Part shown: piece after piece, positions 1-8,016 of the stretch
Position numbering within the stretch: the first letter of the stretch is position 1
Layout: each line of letters opens with the position of its first letter
Origin: Stenotrophomonas nitritireducens
GTDB lineage: Bacteria; Pseudomonadota; Gammaproteobacteria; Xanthomonadales; Xanthomonadaceae
Assembly: GCF_001700965.1 (NCBI RefSeq)
Contig: NZ_CP016756.1
Span: forward strand, 1,364,001-1,428,000
Reading direction: 5' to 3'
DNA length: 64,000 bases
Notes under the pieces: generated by a model
What the model saw: the letters and a program-made list of their open reading frames with translations, nothing else
What the model was told of the DNA's origin: nothing
The model's database searches: none
Made by a program: the position numbers and the translations under genes

Positions 1-510
1 CTCGATGACCCGCAGGTCATCGCCACCACCGGCTGGACCACCGACGAACTGGCGGCTGCCATCGACGCCGAAGCCCCGCAGGGGCCGTATGCGCTGGTGA
101 GCCTGCTGATCGGGGTGAACAACCAATACCGCGGGCGCCCGCTGGCCGAATACCGCCAGCAGTTCGAACAGCTGTTGCAGCGCGCGATTGCGCTGGCCGG
201 CGAAGACCCGCGCCGGGTGCTGGTGCTGTCCACACCGGACTGGGGCTTCACCCCGTACGCGCAGCAGCACGGTCGCGATGCGGCCCAGGTGGCCCGCGAA
301 ATCGACGACTTCAACGCCGCCGCGCAGGCCTGCTGCGGCGACTACGGCGTGGCCTTCGTCGACATCACCCCGATCAGCCGCGACAACGGACAGGACGCAA
401 GGATGCTGGCCGAAGATGGCCTGCACCTTTCGGCGCTGATGTACCAGCGCTGGATGCAGGCGGCACTGCCTACCGCCGCGGCACTGCTGCTGGCGGCCCC
501 GGCCGCGTGA
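1..510 (+). CDS. SGNH/GDSL-type hydrolase, 5' end outside window
   Basis: The frame is open from base 1, so the N-terminus with the nucleophile Ser block is missing. The visible 169 residues carry two SGNH signatures: block III as GVNN (Asn of the oxyanion hole) and block V as DGLHLS (the Asp-x-x-His pair of the catalytic triad) near the C-terminus. These enzymes are esterases or acylhydrolases acting on acyl or acetyl esters; the substrate cannot be told. The stop overlaps the next gene's GTG by four bases, so the two are probably co-transcribed. Confidence 0.8.
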   Translation, partial: LDDPQVIATTGWTTDELAAAIDAEAPQGPYALVSLLIGVNNQYRGRPLAEYRQQFEQLLQRAIALAGEDPRRVLVLSTPDWGFTPYAQQHGRDAAQVAREIDDFNAAAQACCGDYGVAFVDITPISRDNGQDARMLAEDGLHLSALMYQRWMQAALPTAAALLLAAPAA

Positions 511-1205
511 CGGCGGGCGCGAACAACCAGGCCCTTCCCAAGGATGCCGCACGTGCCATCGCAGGCGCGTTCGCCCCATCACGGCCCTGGGGCAACCGCT
601 GGGACTACTGCTACACGCTTGCCAAACTGCGCAGCGACCCGCTCTACCCCGGGGTGCTCGACGCCCTGCGTGGCAGCAGCGCGCCCGTGCTGGACATGGG
701 CTGCGGACTGGGCCTGCTGGCGCATGCCCTGCGCCATGACGGCCAGGCCATGCCCTACCGCGGGGTCGACAATGACGCGGCCAAGATTGCCCGCGCCGGC
801 AAGGTCGCGGCCCGTGCCGGGCTGGCCGCCAGCAGTTTCGAGGTCATGGACCTGGCCACCACCCTGCCCACCCACCGTGGCAGTGTCGCCATCCTCGATG
901 TATTGCAGTATCTGAACGCCGAGGCCCAGCAGGCACTGCTGCGCAACGCAGCGGCGATGCTTGAGGGCGATGGCCGGCTGGTCATGCGCATGGCCTTGGC
1001 CGATACCAGCCGCCGCGGGCGTATTTCGCGCATTGGCGACCGCGCGGCCAACCTGATCGGCTGGATGCAGTTCCGGCCCCGCCACTACCCGGATGCCGAA
1101 TCCCTGCGCGCTCTGCTGCAGCAGTGTGGCCTGCACGTCAGCCTGCGCCCGCTGTATGGCAACACCCCGTTCAATAACTGGCTGCTGGTCGCCCACCGCG
1201 GTTGA
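507..1205 (+). CDS. Class I SAM-dependent methyltransferase
   Basis: The 232-residue protein has the Rossmann SAM-binding motif I as VLDMGCGLGLL (about residues 51-61), an acidic ribose-binding position in YRGVDND, and a later DVLQYL segment in the motif IV position. The start is GTG, overlapping the upstream GDSL hydrolase stop as GTGA, which suggests translational coupling. Pairing a small esterase with a methyltransferase suggests small-molecule or lipid modification, but the substrate is unknown. Length is typical of the UbiE-like group. Confidence 0.82.
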   Translation: MTAGANNQALPKDAARAIAGAFAPSRPWGNRWDYCYTLAKLRSDPLYPGVLDALRGSSAPVLDMGCGLGLLAHALRHDGQAMPYRGVDNDAAKIARAGKVAARAGLAASSFEVMDLATTLPTHRGSVAILDVLQYLNAEAQQALLRNAAAMLEGDGRLVMRMALADTSRRGRISRIGDRAANLIGWMQFRPRHYPDAESLRALLQQCGLHVSLRPLYGNTPFNNWLLVAHRG

Positions 1206-1284
1206 AGCACGGTCCAGCCTTTTGCGCCGATAATGGCGCCATTCCCTGCCGGCCCAACCGGGCTGGCGCAGCAACGAGATTCCC

Positions 1285-1614
1285 GTGAAGAAGACCTACA
1301 GCCTCGCCATCGAAGGCAAGCACCCCGACCGTCTGCTGGAAGCCAGCAAGCACGACATCCGCAAGTACACCAAGCGTGAGCGCGGCAAGGCCCTGCCGGC
1401 CGGCGCCGATACCTGGGGTTTTGACAGCAAGCTGGGCGTGGACGAAGCCTCCGCCAAGCCGGTGGCCTATGACGAGCTGTTCCGCGCCATTGACGCGTTG
1501 GTGGCGGCCGGCAACACCCAGTTCTACGTCGAAGTGGTCAGCAAGTCGGCCAAGCGCACCCCGCGCCCGGCAGCCGAGCCGGCCCCGTCCTCGGAAACCG
1601 ATTTCGAAGATTGA
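1285..1614 (+). CDS. DUF6172-like conserved small protein
   Basis: This 109-residue protein begins MKKTYSLAIEGKH from a GTG codon. It contains a basic KHDIRKYTKRERGKALP stretch and the segment DTWGFDSKLG, which I recall as hallmarks of the conserved family DUF6172 of unknown function. The C-terminus is a Pro/Ala/Glu-rich tail ending in acidic residues. It is likely a soluble cytoplasmic protein. Nothing nearby gives a role. Confidence 0.7.
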   Translation: MKKTYSLAIEGKHPDRLLEASKHDIRKYTKRERGKALPAGADTWGFDSKLGVDEASAKPVAYDELFRAIDALVAAGNTQFYVEVVSKSAKRTPRPAAEPAPSSETDFED

Positions 1615-1627
1615 TCGCCGAAGCACG

Positions 1628-1745
1628 GTAGTGCCGAGCCATGCTCGGCAGAAGCTTTCCTGGTAATGCCCCAGCCGAGCATGGCTCGGCTCTACAGGTG
1701 AGGTTTTCCCGGTAACGCCTCAGCCGAGCATGGCTCGGCTCTACC
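1628..1745. repeat. SMAG-type GTAG palindromic repeats (three copies)
   Basis: A forward copy (GTAG then TGCCGAGCCATGCTCGGCA) is followed by two reverse copies ending in CTAC. Each copy can fold into a short GC-rich hairpin. They lie between DUF6172 and rhlE, which converge, so they could help 3'-end formation or mRNA stability. The same element recurs near 9.6, 44.5 and 57.2 kb. Confidence 0.88.
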
Positions 1746-1773
1746 AAATGCGGCGGCGCAGGCTGTGGCTCTG

Positions 1774-3033
1774 TCAGGGTCCGGCTTTCTCTGCCGCCGC
1801 AGCTGCTCGCGCACGGTCCTTCTTGCTGGGCCGGCGGCCCTTGATGCCACCGTTGTCATCCGCCACCACCGTGGCTGCCGGTGCGGCCTGCGTCGGCTCG
1901 AAGCCCGCAAGTACTTCCGTGGCACTGTCCAGCCCATGGCGTTTGCAGATCAGACGCCAATGCGGCATTGCGGCCGAATCGACAAAACTCACCGCCAAGC
2001 CCTTTTCCCCGGCCCGCCCGGTACGGCCGATGCGGTGCAGGTAATCGGCCAGCGCACGCGGCAGGTCGTAGTTCACCACCACCGGCAGGCGCGTGATGTC
2101 GATGCCGCGCGCCGCCAGGTCGGTCGCGACCAGCACCCGCACTTCGCCATCCTTGAAATCCTGCAGCATGCGGAAACGGCGGCCCTGCGATAGTTCGCCA
2201 TGCAGGGCCTGCGCATTGATATCGGCCTTGCGCAGCAGGCGGGCCAAGCGATCACCGTCGCGGATGCTGCCGACAAACACCAGCACCTGTTGCCACTGCG
2301 GGTCTTCCAGCAAGGACAGCAGCAACTCGGCACGCCGGGCGCTGTCGACGTGGATGACGCGCTGTTCGATGTCCGGCGCCGACTGCTCGCCGATTTCCAC
2401 ACGCTGCGGCTCACGCAGGCCAGCCGCCGCCAAAGCCTGGATATCGGCCGCAAACGTGGCCGAGAACAAGGCGGTCTGCCGGCGCGCCGGCACCTGCGCC
2501 AGTATCTGCCGCAGCTCGTCGCCGAAACCCAGTTCCAGCAGGCGGTCGGCTTCGTCCAGTACCAGCAGTTGCACGTCGCGCAAGGTCAGCGCGTTATGCG
2601 CCAGCAGATCCAGCAAGCGCCCCGGCGTGGCCACGACGATGTCGGCACCGCCACGCAGCGACATCATCTGCGGATTGATCGACACCCCGCCTACCGCGCA
2701 GACCAGGTGCGGCCGTCGTGGCAGCGCGCGGCCCAGAGTGGTGAACACATCGCTCACCTGCAGCGCCAGTTCGCGGGTTGGCACCAGCACCAGTTGGGTC
2801 AGCAAGCGGGGTTTGCGCGGCGTTGCCAGGAAGAAACGCTGCAAGGCCGGCAGCACATAAGCCGCGGTTTTACCCGAACCGGTAGGCGCAAGCGCCACCA
2901 CATCACACCCTTTCAGCAACAACGGCACGGCCTGCTGCTGGATCGGTGTCGGCGCCAGATAGCCAGCCTGCTGCAGGGCTTGCTGCAGCGCAGGCAGCAC
3001 GTAGGGAGACAGGCCGAGTTGGGAGAAAGGCAT
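1774..3033 (-). CDS. rhlE: DEAD-box ATP-dependent RNA helicase, RhlE group
   Basis: The 419-residue protein has the full DEAD-box series: a Q motif (PTPIQ, residues 29-33), Walker A APTGSGKT (49-56), DEAD (160-163), SAT (191-193), ATDLAARGID (303-312) and HRIGRTGR (333-340). A Lys/Arg-rich tail follows, as expected for RhlE helicases, which unwind RNA in ribosome assembly and mRNA decay. The open frame continues upstream, but the start at 3033 gives the usual N-terminus (MPFSQLGLSP) directly before the Q motif. Confidence 0.93.
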   Translation of the reverse strand: MPFSQLGLSPYVLPALQQALQQAGYLAPTPIQQQAVPLLLKGCDVVALAPTGSGKTAAYVLPALQRFFLATPRKPRLLTQLVLVPTRELALQVSDVFTTLGRALPRRPHLVCAVGGVSINPQMMSLRGGADIVVATPGRLLDLLAHNALTLRDVQLLVLDEADRLLELGFGDELRQILAQVPARRQTALFSATFAADIQALAAAGLREPQRVEIGEQSAPDIEQRVIHVDSARRAELLLSLLEDPQWQQVLVFVGSIRDGDRLARLLRKADINAQALHGELSQGRRFRMLQDFKDGEVRVLVATDLAARGIDITRLPVVVNYDLPRALADYLHRIGRTGRAGEKGLAVSFVDSAAMPHWRLICKRHGLDSATEVLAGFEPTQAAPAATVVADDNGGIKGRRPSKKDRARAAAAAEKAGP

Positions 3034-3074
3034 GGTGCAGGTCCAGAACGCCGCGCAATGGCGGGGAGGCGAGT

Positions 3075-3854
3075 CTACGCTGTTGGCTGAGGCAGGCGGG
3101 CGCGCAGGCCACGGGCCTGCAACTGCTGCAGCACCGCCTCGATGATGGCCAGGTTGTGGCCATGGGCGGCACCTTCGTGCAGCAGGACGATGGCACCCGG
3201 TCCCAGATCCGGCGCAATCCGCGCCACCACGCCCTCCGGCGTGCAGTCCACGCCGTCGTAGCCACGCGCGCTCCAGCCGATCCGCGCCAGGCCGTGGCGC
3301 TTGAGGGCCGGCCCCACAAAAGGATTGGTCATGCCCACCACCGAGCGGTACCAGCGCGGCGGCGCACCGGCGATGGCCGCCAGCGTCTGCTGGCATTGGC
3401 CTATTTCCCGCGCCATCTGCGCCGGGCCCAGCGCCCAGAAGCGTGCCTGCGGATGTGAATGGCTGTGGTTGCCGAGATCATGGCCACGCTGCAACACCTC
3501 GCGCACCAGCTCCGGGCGCGCCTGCGCCCGCTCGCCCACCATGAAAAACGTGGCCTGGGCACCGTGCCGGTCGAGCAGGTCCAGCACCGCCAGGGTTTCC
3601 TCGGAGGGGCCATCGTCGATGGTCAGCCACACGTCCCGGCCCGGCGCGCGGCTGATCACCGGCGCGTAGAAACGGCTGTTGGGCAGGAAGATCGGCACGA
3701 TGAACAGCGCGTGGCTGAACAGCAGCGCCGGCAGGCCCCACATCCAGCCCAGCCGCCACCACAGCAGCGCCACCAGCACTTGCGAGATCAGCAGCCAGGG
3801 TAGCCAGCGCCAGGGGTGTACGGGAATGCGATGCAGGGTTTCCGGGGCAGTCAT
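3075..3854 (-). CDS. Membrane-anchored polysaccharide deacetylase
   Basis: The 259-residue protein has two hydrophobic segments (about residues 19-34 and 38-58) followed by a NodB-homology domain. The domain shows the metal and catalytic motif TIDDGPS (Asp80, Asp81) and the HSHSHP zinc-binding motif (His130, His134). Family members remove N- or O-acetyl groups from envelope sugars or act on arylamines and lipids. The start at 3854 was chosen because the upstream extension lacks conserved character and runs into the divergent glutaredoxin promoter region. Confidence 0.86.
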   Translation of the reverse strand: MTAPETLHRIPVHPWRWLPWLLISQVLVALLWWRLGWMWGLPALLFSHALFIVPIFLPNSRFYAPVISRAPGRDVWLTIDDGPSEETLAVLDLLDRHGAQATFFMVGERAQARPELVREVLQRGHDLGNHSHSHPQARFWALGPAQMAREIGQCQQTLAAIAGAPPRWYRSVVGMTNPFVGPALKRHGLARIGWSARGYDGVDCTPEGVVARIAPDLGPGAIVLLHEGAAHGHNLAIIEAVLQQLQARGLRARLPQPTA

Positions 3855-3915
3855 GCCCCATGATGCCACGCAGCGTAGAATTACCCGGTCTACGACCACT
3901 TATAACGAGCACACG

Positions 3916-4842
3916 ATGTCCCTGGACCCCGCCCTGCGTTCGCGCATTGAATCCATCCTTGGCGCCGACCGCGTCGTTCTGTTCATGAAGGGCCAGCCGA
4001 CCATGCCGCAGTGCGGCTTCTCGGCCAAGGCCGTTGGCGCGCTGCAGGACCTCGGCGTGCAGTTCGGCCACGTCAACGTGCTGGCCGACCAGGAAATCCG
4101 TGAAGGCATCAAGGCCTACGGCGACTGGCCGACCATTCCGCAGCTGTACGTGGACGGCGAGCTGATCGGAGGCAGCGACATCATCCTGCAGATGGCCAGC
4201 AGCGGCGAACTGAGCAGCCTGCTCGGCCTGGCCGCACCCGACCGCACCCCGCCGTCGATCACCGTCACCCCGGCGGCGGTTGAAATGCTCAAGGGCGCAC
4301 TGGCTGACGCCCCCGGCGCCGCCCTGCAGCTGAGCATCGACGCCAGCTTCCAGCCGAACTTCCAGCTGGCCCCGCGCGACGACAACGCCATCGCCGCCGA
4401 GTCCAACGGCCTGCGCGTGCAGTTCGACAGCGCCAGCGCACGTCGCGCCGACGGCATCACCATCGATTGGGTCGACGACATCCGTGGCCAGGGCCTGGCG
4501 ATCAACAACCCGAATGCGCCCAAGCCGGTGCAGGAACTGGACGTGCGCAGCGCCGACGACCAGCTGCGCGCCGGTGCCATCACCCTGGTGGATGTGCGCC
4601 CGGCGGATGAGCGCGCCATCGCCGCGATCAACGGCAAGTTCGAAACCTTCGACGGTGACAACCGCGCCAAGCTCGAAGCCCTGCCCAAGGACACGCCGCT
4701 GGCCTTCATGTGCCACCGTGGCGGCCGCAGCGCACAGGCTGCAGCACAGTTCCTGGCATTGGGCTTCACCAATGTGTTCAACGTCACCGGCGGCATTGAT
4801 GCCTGGTCGGAAAACGTGGACAACAGCGTGCCCAAGTACTGA
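3916..4842 (+). CDS. Monothiol glutaredoxin - A-type-like - rhodanese fusion
   Basis: This 308-residue protein has three modules. Residues 1-105 are a Grx4-type monothiol glutaredoxin with CGFS (Cys33), WPTIPQLYVDGE and GGSD, the glutathione and [2Fe-2S] binding signature. Residues 112-200 resemble an A-type iron-sulfur carrier (HesB/IscA fold) but contain no cysteine. Residues 205-308 are a rhodanese domain with active-site loop CHRGGRS (Cys266). A role in Fe-S cluster or sulfur handling is likely. It is followed by a strong terminator, so it is probably monocistronic. Confidence 0.9.
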   Translation: MSLDPALRSRIESILGADRVVLFMKGQPTMPQCGFSAKAVGALQDLGVQFGHVNVLADQEIREGIKAYGDWPTIPQLYVDGELIGGSDIILQMASSGELSSLLGLAAPDRTPPSITVTPAAVEMLKGALADAPGAALQLSIDASFQPNFQLAPRDDNAIAAESNGLRVQFDSASARRADGITIDWVDDIRGQGLAINNPNAPKPVQELDVRSADDQLRAGAITLVDVRPADERAIAAINGKFETFDGDNRAKLEALPKDTPLAFMCHRGGRSAQAAAQFLALGFTNVFNVTGGIDAWSENVDNSVPKY

Positions 4843-4862
4843 TCGGGCTACGTTGCAGCAGT

Positions 4863-4892
4863 AAAAAAACGCCGGCATCGCCGGCGTTTTTC
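4863..4892 (+). terminator. Rho-independent terminator
   Basis: The hairpin pairs AACGCCGGC with GCCGGCGTT over a 3-base loop and is followed by a T run on the plus strand and preceded by an A run, so it can act in both directions. It lies 20 bases after the glutaredoxin fusion gene. Confidence 0.9.
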
Positions 4893-4948
4893 ATTTGGGT
4901 ATCTGAGTCGCACGAACGCGATGCCAGCGTTTTTGCCTCGAATTTCTT

Positions 4949-5046
4949 GTAGGAGCAGCGTCAGCCGCGAAGCACGCTGATCATCAGATATCAGCGTTGT
5001 GCTGGCTTCAAGCAATACCAGAGTCGCGGCTCACGCCGCTCCTACA
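4949..5046. repeat. Inverted pair of GTAGGAGC-type REP elements
   Basis: A forward copy (GTAGGAGCAGCGTCAGCCGCGAAGC) and a reverse copy (GTCGCGGCTCACGCCGCTCCTAC) enclose about 50 unrelated bases, a BIME-like layout. It lies between the convergent glutaredoxin fusion and DUF924 genes. Confidence 0.85.
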
Positions 5047-5076
5047 GACAAACACCAGGCGCGCAAATCGCAGCAC

Positions 5077-5616
5077 TCAGCCAGCAAATCCGCCTTCGGC
5101 AAGGAAGTGCAGTTCTTCCGCGGTCGGGATGCGCCCAAGCACCGCATTGCGGTGCGGGAAACGGCCGAAGCGGCGGATCACATCGCGATGCAGCTCGGCG
5201 TACTTCAGGTATTCCAGATCGCCCAGCACTTCGAACATCGCCACCGCGCGATCCTGGTCGTGCGGGTCTTCGGAGTGCTCGAACGGCAGGTAGATGAAAG
5301 CCCGCAGCTTGAGCGGCAATTCCCGGTCCCAGCCTTCCTCGATGGTGCGGGTGGCGTAATGCCGCGCCAGCCCATCGGTAGCGTAAGAGTGCGCGGTGCC
5401 GCGGAAGCAGTTGCGCGGGAACTGGTCCAGCAGGATCTGCAGTGCCAGCGCGCCTTCGGCGTTTTCCAGCCAGCTTTCGCAGGCACGACGGGCGGCTTGA
5501 TAGTGCAGCCCCAGGAAACGGTCCCGGAACTGCGCATCAAATGCCTCGTCACGCTCGAACCAACGCTGCGGACCCGCCGCGCGCCAGAACTCAACCACCG
5601 TACTTGCCGTTTCCAT
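5077..5616 (-). CDS. DUF924 family protein
   Basis: The 179-residue protein matches DUF924 as I recall it: an early VVEFWRAAGPQRWF, then DQFPRNCFRGTAHSYATD and FIYLPFEHSED in the middle, and HRDVIRRFGRFPHRNAVLGR near the end. The fold is predicted all-helical and TPR-like; function is unknown. The start at 5616 (MET) is preferred over an upstream ATG at 5637 because the family begins shortly before the VVEFW segment. Confidence 0.88.
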   Translation of the reverse strand: METASTVVEFWRAAGPQRWFERDEAFDAQFRDRFLGLHYQAARRACESWLENAEGALALQILLDQFPRNCFRGTAHSYATDGLARHYATRTIEEGWDRELPLKLRAFIYLPFEHSEDPHDQDRAVAMFEVLGDLEYLKYAELHRDVIRRFGRFPHRNAVLGRIPTAEELHFLAEGGFAG

Positions 5617-5861
5617 TACTGATTCCTGGCTCACCACCTACCGTCAGGCGGTGAACTCCCACCCATGCCGTCGCACCCGGGGAGCTGGCCGCAGTTGCTG
5701 GGCAGTAGCTTAATAGCCAGCCGCCTTGGAGGAAATGAGCGAATCGTGAAAAAAGATGACCTATATTGCGAAGATGTCCGCAGAAACCAGCTCCGGACCA
5801 CCGAAATTGCGATAGGGTTCTGATCTTTCGACACTGTTGCACCCCAGGGGGATACAACCGC
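5617..5861. other. Divergent intergenic region before degV-like gene
   Basis: This 245-base gap separates the divergent DUF924 and DegV genes and must hold both promoters. A small hairpin (ACCG-TCAGG-CGGT, near 5640-5652) is visible. No riboswitch or RNA gene was recognised. Confidence 0.4.
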
Positions 5862-6806
5862 ATGCGCATTGGAATTGTGGTCGACTCAGCCTGTGACCTG
5901 CCCGCAGGCTATCTGCAGCGCAACAACATCGTGCTGCTGCCCATCGCCGTAAGGATTGGCGACACCCTGCTGCCGGATGATCGTGACGAAGCAGCCACCC
6001 TGGCTTTCCTGCAAGGCCCGCTGAGTGACCAGAGCGCCGAGGCAGAGACCATCCCCTATAGCGCCGAGCAGATCCGTGATCTGTTCCTGAGCCGCCTGGT
6101 TAGCGATTTCGACCAGGTGTTCTGCCTGACCATCACCCGTACCCGCAGCCCCCTGCATGACAACGCGGTGCAGGCTGGCTACAGCATCCTCAACGAGTAC
6201 AAGCCGATCCGGCAGGCCGCCGGCCACAACTCGCCCTTCAGCCTGCGCGTCATCGACACCCAGAACCTGTTCGCCGCGCAGGCGGTGAGCGCGGTGGAAG
6301 CGGTGCGCCTGCGCGACAGCGGCGCCACCGTGCCGCAGATGCGCGAACGCCTGGAGCAGGTGGCCAGCAACGTGCACGGCTATATGGTCACCCGCGACCT
6401 GTATTACATGCGCGCCCGCGCCCGCCACAAGGGCGACCGCAGCGTCGGCCTGTTCAGCGCGGCCCTGGGCAGCGCGCTGGACATCAAGCCGGTGCTGCAC
6501 GGCTACCGCGGCAATACCGAACCGGTGGCCAAGATCAAAGGCTTCGACAATGCTGTGCAGACACTGTTCGGCTTCGTCGGCAAGCGTGTCCGCAACGGCC
6601 TGATCACGCCGGTGGTGTGTGTCAGCTACGGCGGCCCTCTCGACGAACTGCGCGCCCTGCCCGGCTACCAGCAACTGCACGACACCTGCAGCCAGCACGG
6701 CGTAGCACTGATGGAGGCGGTGATGAGCCTGACCGGCATGGTCAATGTCGGCAAGGGCGCGGTGACCGTTGGCTTTGCCGATGGCCCGCACAGTTTCGGC
6801 AACTGA
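5862..6806 (+). CDS. DegV family fatty-acid-binding protein
   Basis: The 314-residue protein starts MRIGIVVDSACDLP, the typical DegV opening in which the Ser binds the fatty-acid carboxylate. It then has LPIAVRIGDTLLPDD, a TIxYSAEQIRDLF-like segment and a C-terminal lobe. DegV/FakB-type proteins bind fatty acids and can present them to a kinase. A purine-rich CAGGGGGA lies just upstream of the ATG. No FakA-like kinase is visible nearby. Confidence 0.85.
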   Translation: MRIGIVVDSACDLPAGYLQRNNIVLLPIAVRIGDTLLPDDRDEAATLAFLQGPLSDQSAEAETIPYSAEQIRDLFLSRLVSDFDQVFCLTITRTRSPLHDNAVQAGYSILNEYKPIRQAAGHNSPFSLRVIDTQNLFAAQAVSAVEAVRLRDSGATVPQMRERLEQVASNVHGYMVTRDLYYMRARARHKGDRSVGLFSAALGSALDIKPVLHGYRGNTEPVAKIKGFDNAVQTLFGFVGKRVRNGLITPVVCVSYGGPLDELRALPGYQQLHDTCSQHGVALMEAVMSLTGMVNVGKGAVTVGFADGPHSFGN

Positions 6807-6877
6807 CACCCCAGAGCGGCGTGGACAATATCACCACGCCTGAAGCGCTAGGCTGACAGCCCATCAAGGAGGCCCCT

Positions 6878-7216
6878 ATGACAGTGCACTATTCCATCTC
6901 GCTCCCCGACCCTGCCAAGGCACGCGGCAATGATCCGCGCCTGTCGTTCACCGCCAGCGGCGCCGACGCCTTCGCCGAGCAGCTGCAGACCGCCCTGCGC
7001 ACGCCGGAGCTGTTCGAGCGCTGGAAGGCTACCCAAGACGAGCCGGACGACGTGGACCCGGGTCTGGGCGCCACCGATCCGCAGGCCACCGTGATCGGCG
7101 AACAAGCCGACCTGCGTATCAACCTTGTCGCCAGCACCACCCTGTCGGGCGATCTGTTCAAGCAGCGCATGCGCTGGCTGGCTGGCACCAACTGGGAACT
7201 GCGCGACGTGCGCTGA
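6878..7216 (+). CDS. Conserved hypothetical protein (112 aa)
   Basis: A well-placed AAGGAGG ribosome site precedes the ATG, and the codon choice matches the neighbours, so this is a real gene. The protein is small, soluble and acidic, without cysteines, signal peptide or a motif I recognise. Its stop lies three bases before the ATG of the Dph6-like gene, so the two are probably co-expressed. Confidence 0.75.
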   Translation: MTVHYSISLPDPAKARGNDPRLSFTASGADAFAEQLQTALRTPELFERWKATQDEPDDVDPGLGATDPQATVIGEQADLRINLVASTTLSGDLFKQRMRWLAGTNWELRDVR

Positions 7217-7219
7217 GCA

Positions 7220-7894
7220 ATGACCACACCGGTTCTGCTGTCCTGGAGCGGCGGCAAAGACGCCGCCTGGGCGCTGTACGAACTGCAGCAGCGCGATGAC
7301 CTGGAGGTTGTCGCGCTGTTGAGCACCCTGACTGAAGGTTACGAGCGTTCCTCGATGCAGGGGGTGCGCCATGAGGTGTTGCAGGCCCAGGCCGCCGCTG
7401 TCGGCGTGCCGTTGCTGGAAGCCTGGATACCGCAGGCCTGCGACAACGCGATCTATCTGCAGCGCATGCGCAGCGCCCTGGACCAGGCGCAGCGACGCTG
7501 GCCCGGCTTGGCCACCATCGCTTTCGGCGACCTGCTGCTGCAGGACATCCGCGCATGGCGCGAACAACAATACGCAGCACAGGGCTGGCATACGCTGTTT
7601 CCGCTGTTCGGCCGCGATACCGCCGCACTTGCCCAGCAGATGATCGCCGCAGGCCTGCAGGCCCAGCTGTGCTGCGTGGACAGCCAGCAACTGGATGCAG
7701 GTTTTGCCGGGCATGCCTTCGACAACAGGCTGCTCGACCAGCTCCCCGCCGCCGTTGATGCCTGTGGCGAGAACGGCGAATTCCACACCTGCGTCAGCGC
7801 CGGGCCGATGTTCCGCAACCCGTTGCCGCTGCACAAAGGTGACACCGTGTTGCGTGAGGGCCGCTACGCCTACACCGATTTCGCGCTGGGCTGA
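7220..7894 (+). CDS. Dph6-type ATP pyrophosphatase (diphthine--ammonia ligase-like)
   Basis: The 224-residue protein opens with the adenine-nucleotide alpha-hydrolase PP-loop SGGKD (residues 10-14) and has the family segments around FGDLLLQDIRAWRE and the C-terminal GENGEFHT. In eukaryotes Dph6 amidates diphthine; bacteria lack diphthamide, so the bacterial members must adenylate a different substrate that is not known here. It is coupled to the small upstream gene by a three-base gap. Confidence 0.85.
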   Translation: MTTPVLLSWSGGKDAAWALYELQQRDDLEVVALLSTLTEGYERSSMQGVRHEVLQAQAAAVGVPLLEAWIPQACDNAIYLQRMRSALDQAQRRWPGLATIAFGDLLLQDIRAWREQQYAAQGWHTLFPLFGRDTAALAQQMIAAGLQAQLCCVDSQQLDAGFAGHAFDNRLLDQLPAAVDACGENGEFHTCVSAGPMFRNPLPLHKGDTVLREGRYAYTDFALG

Positions 7895-8016
7895 TTTTGC
7901 GCTGCGCCGACAGGTGCGATGCCTGACGCTGAACCGCCAAGGCGAGCTCCAATGCGTTCGCCCTCATCGCTTGCCTATCGGCAAGTACAGCGCACGCCCC
8001 CCCAACTCCGACCGGA

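Noticed and set aside
1628..1745. Possible CRISPR array from regularly placed palindromes
   Set aside because: Units vary in orientation and spacing, there are no unique equal-length spacers and no cas genes; these are SMAG repeats.
5617..5861. Possible structured RNA or riboswitch upstream of the DegV gene
   Set aside because: Only one small hairpin is visible and no known riboswitch core was recognised.
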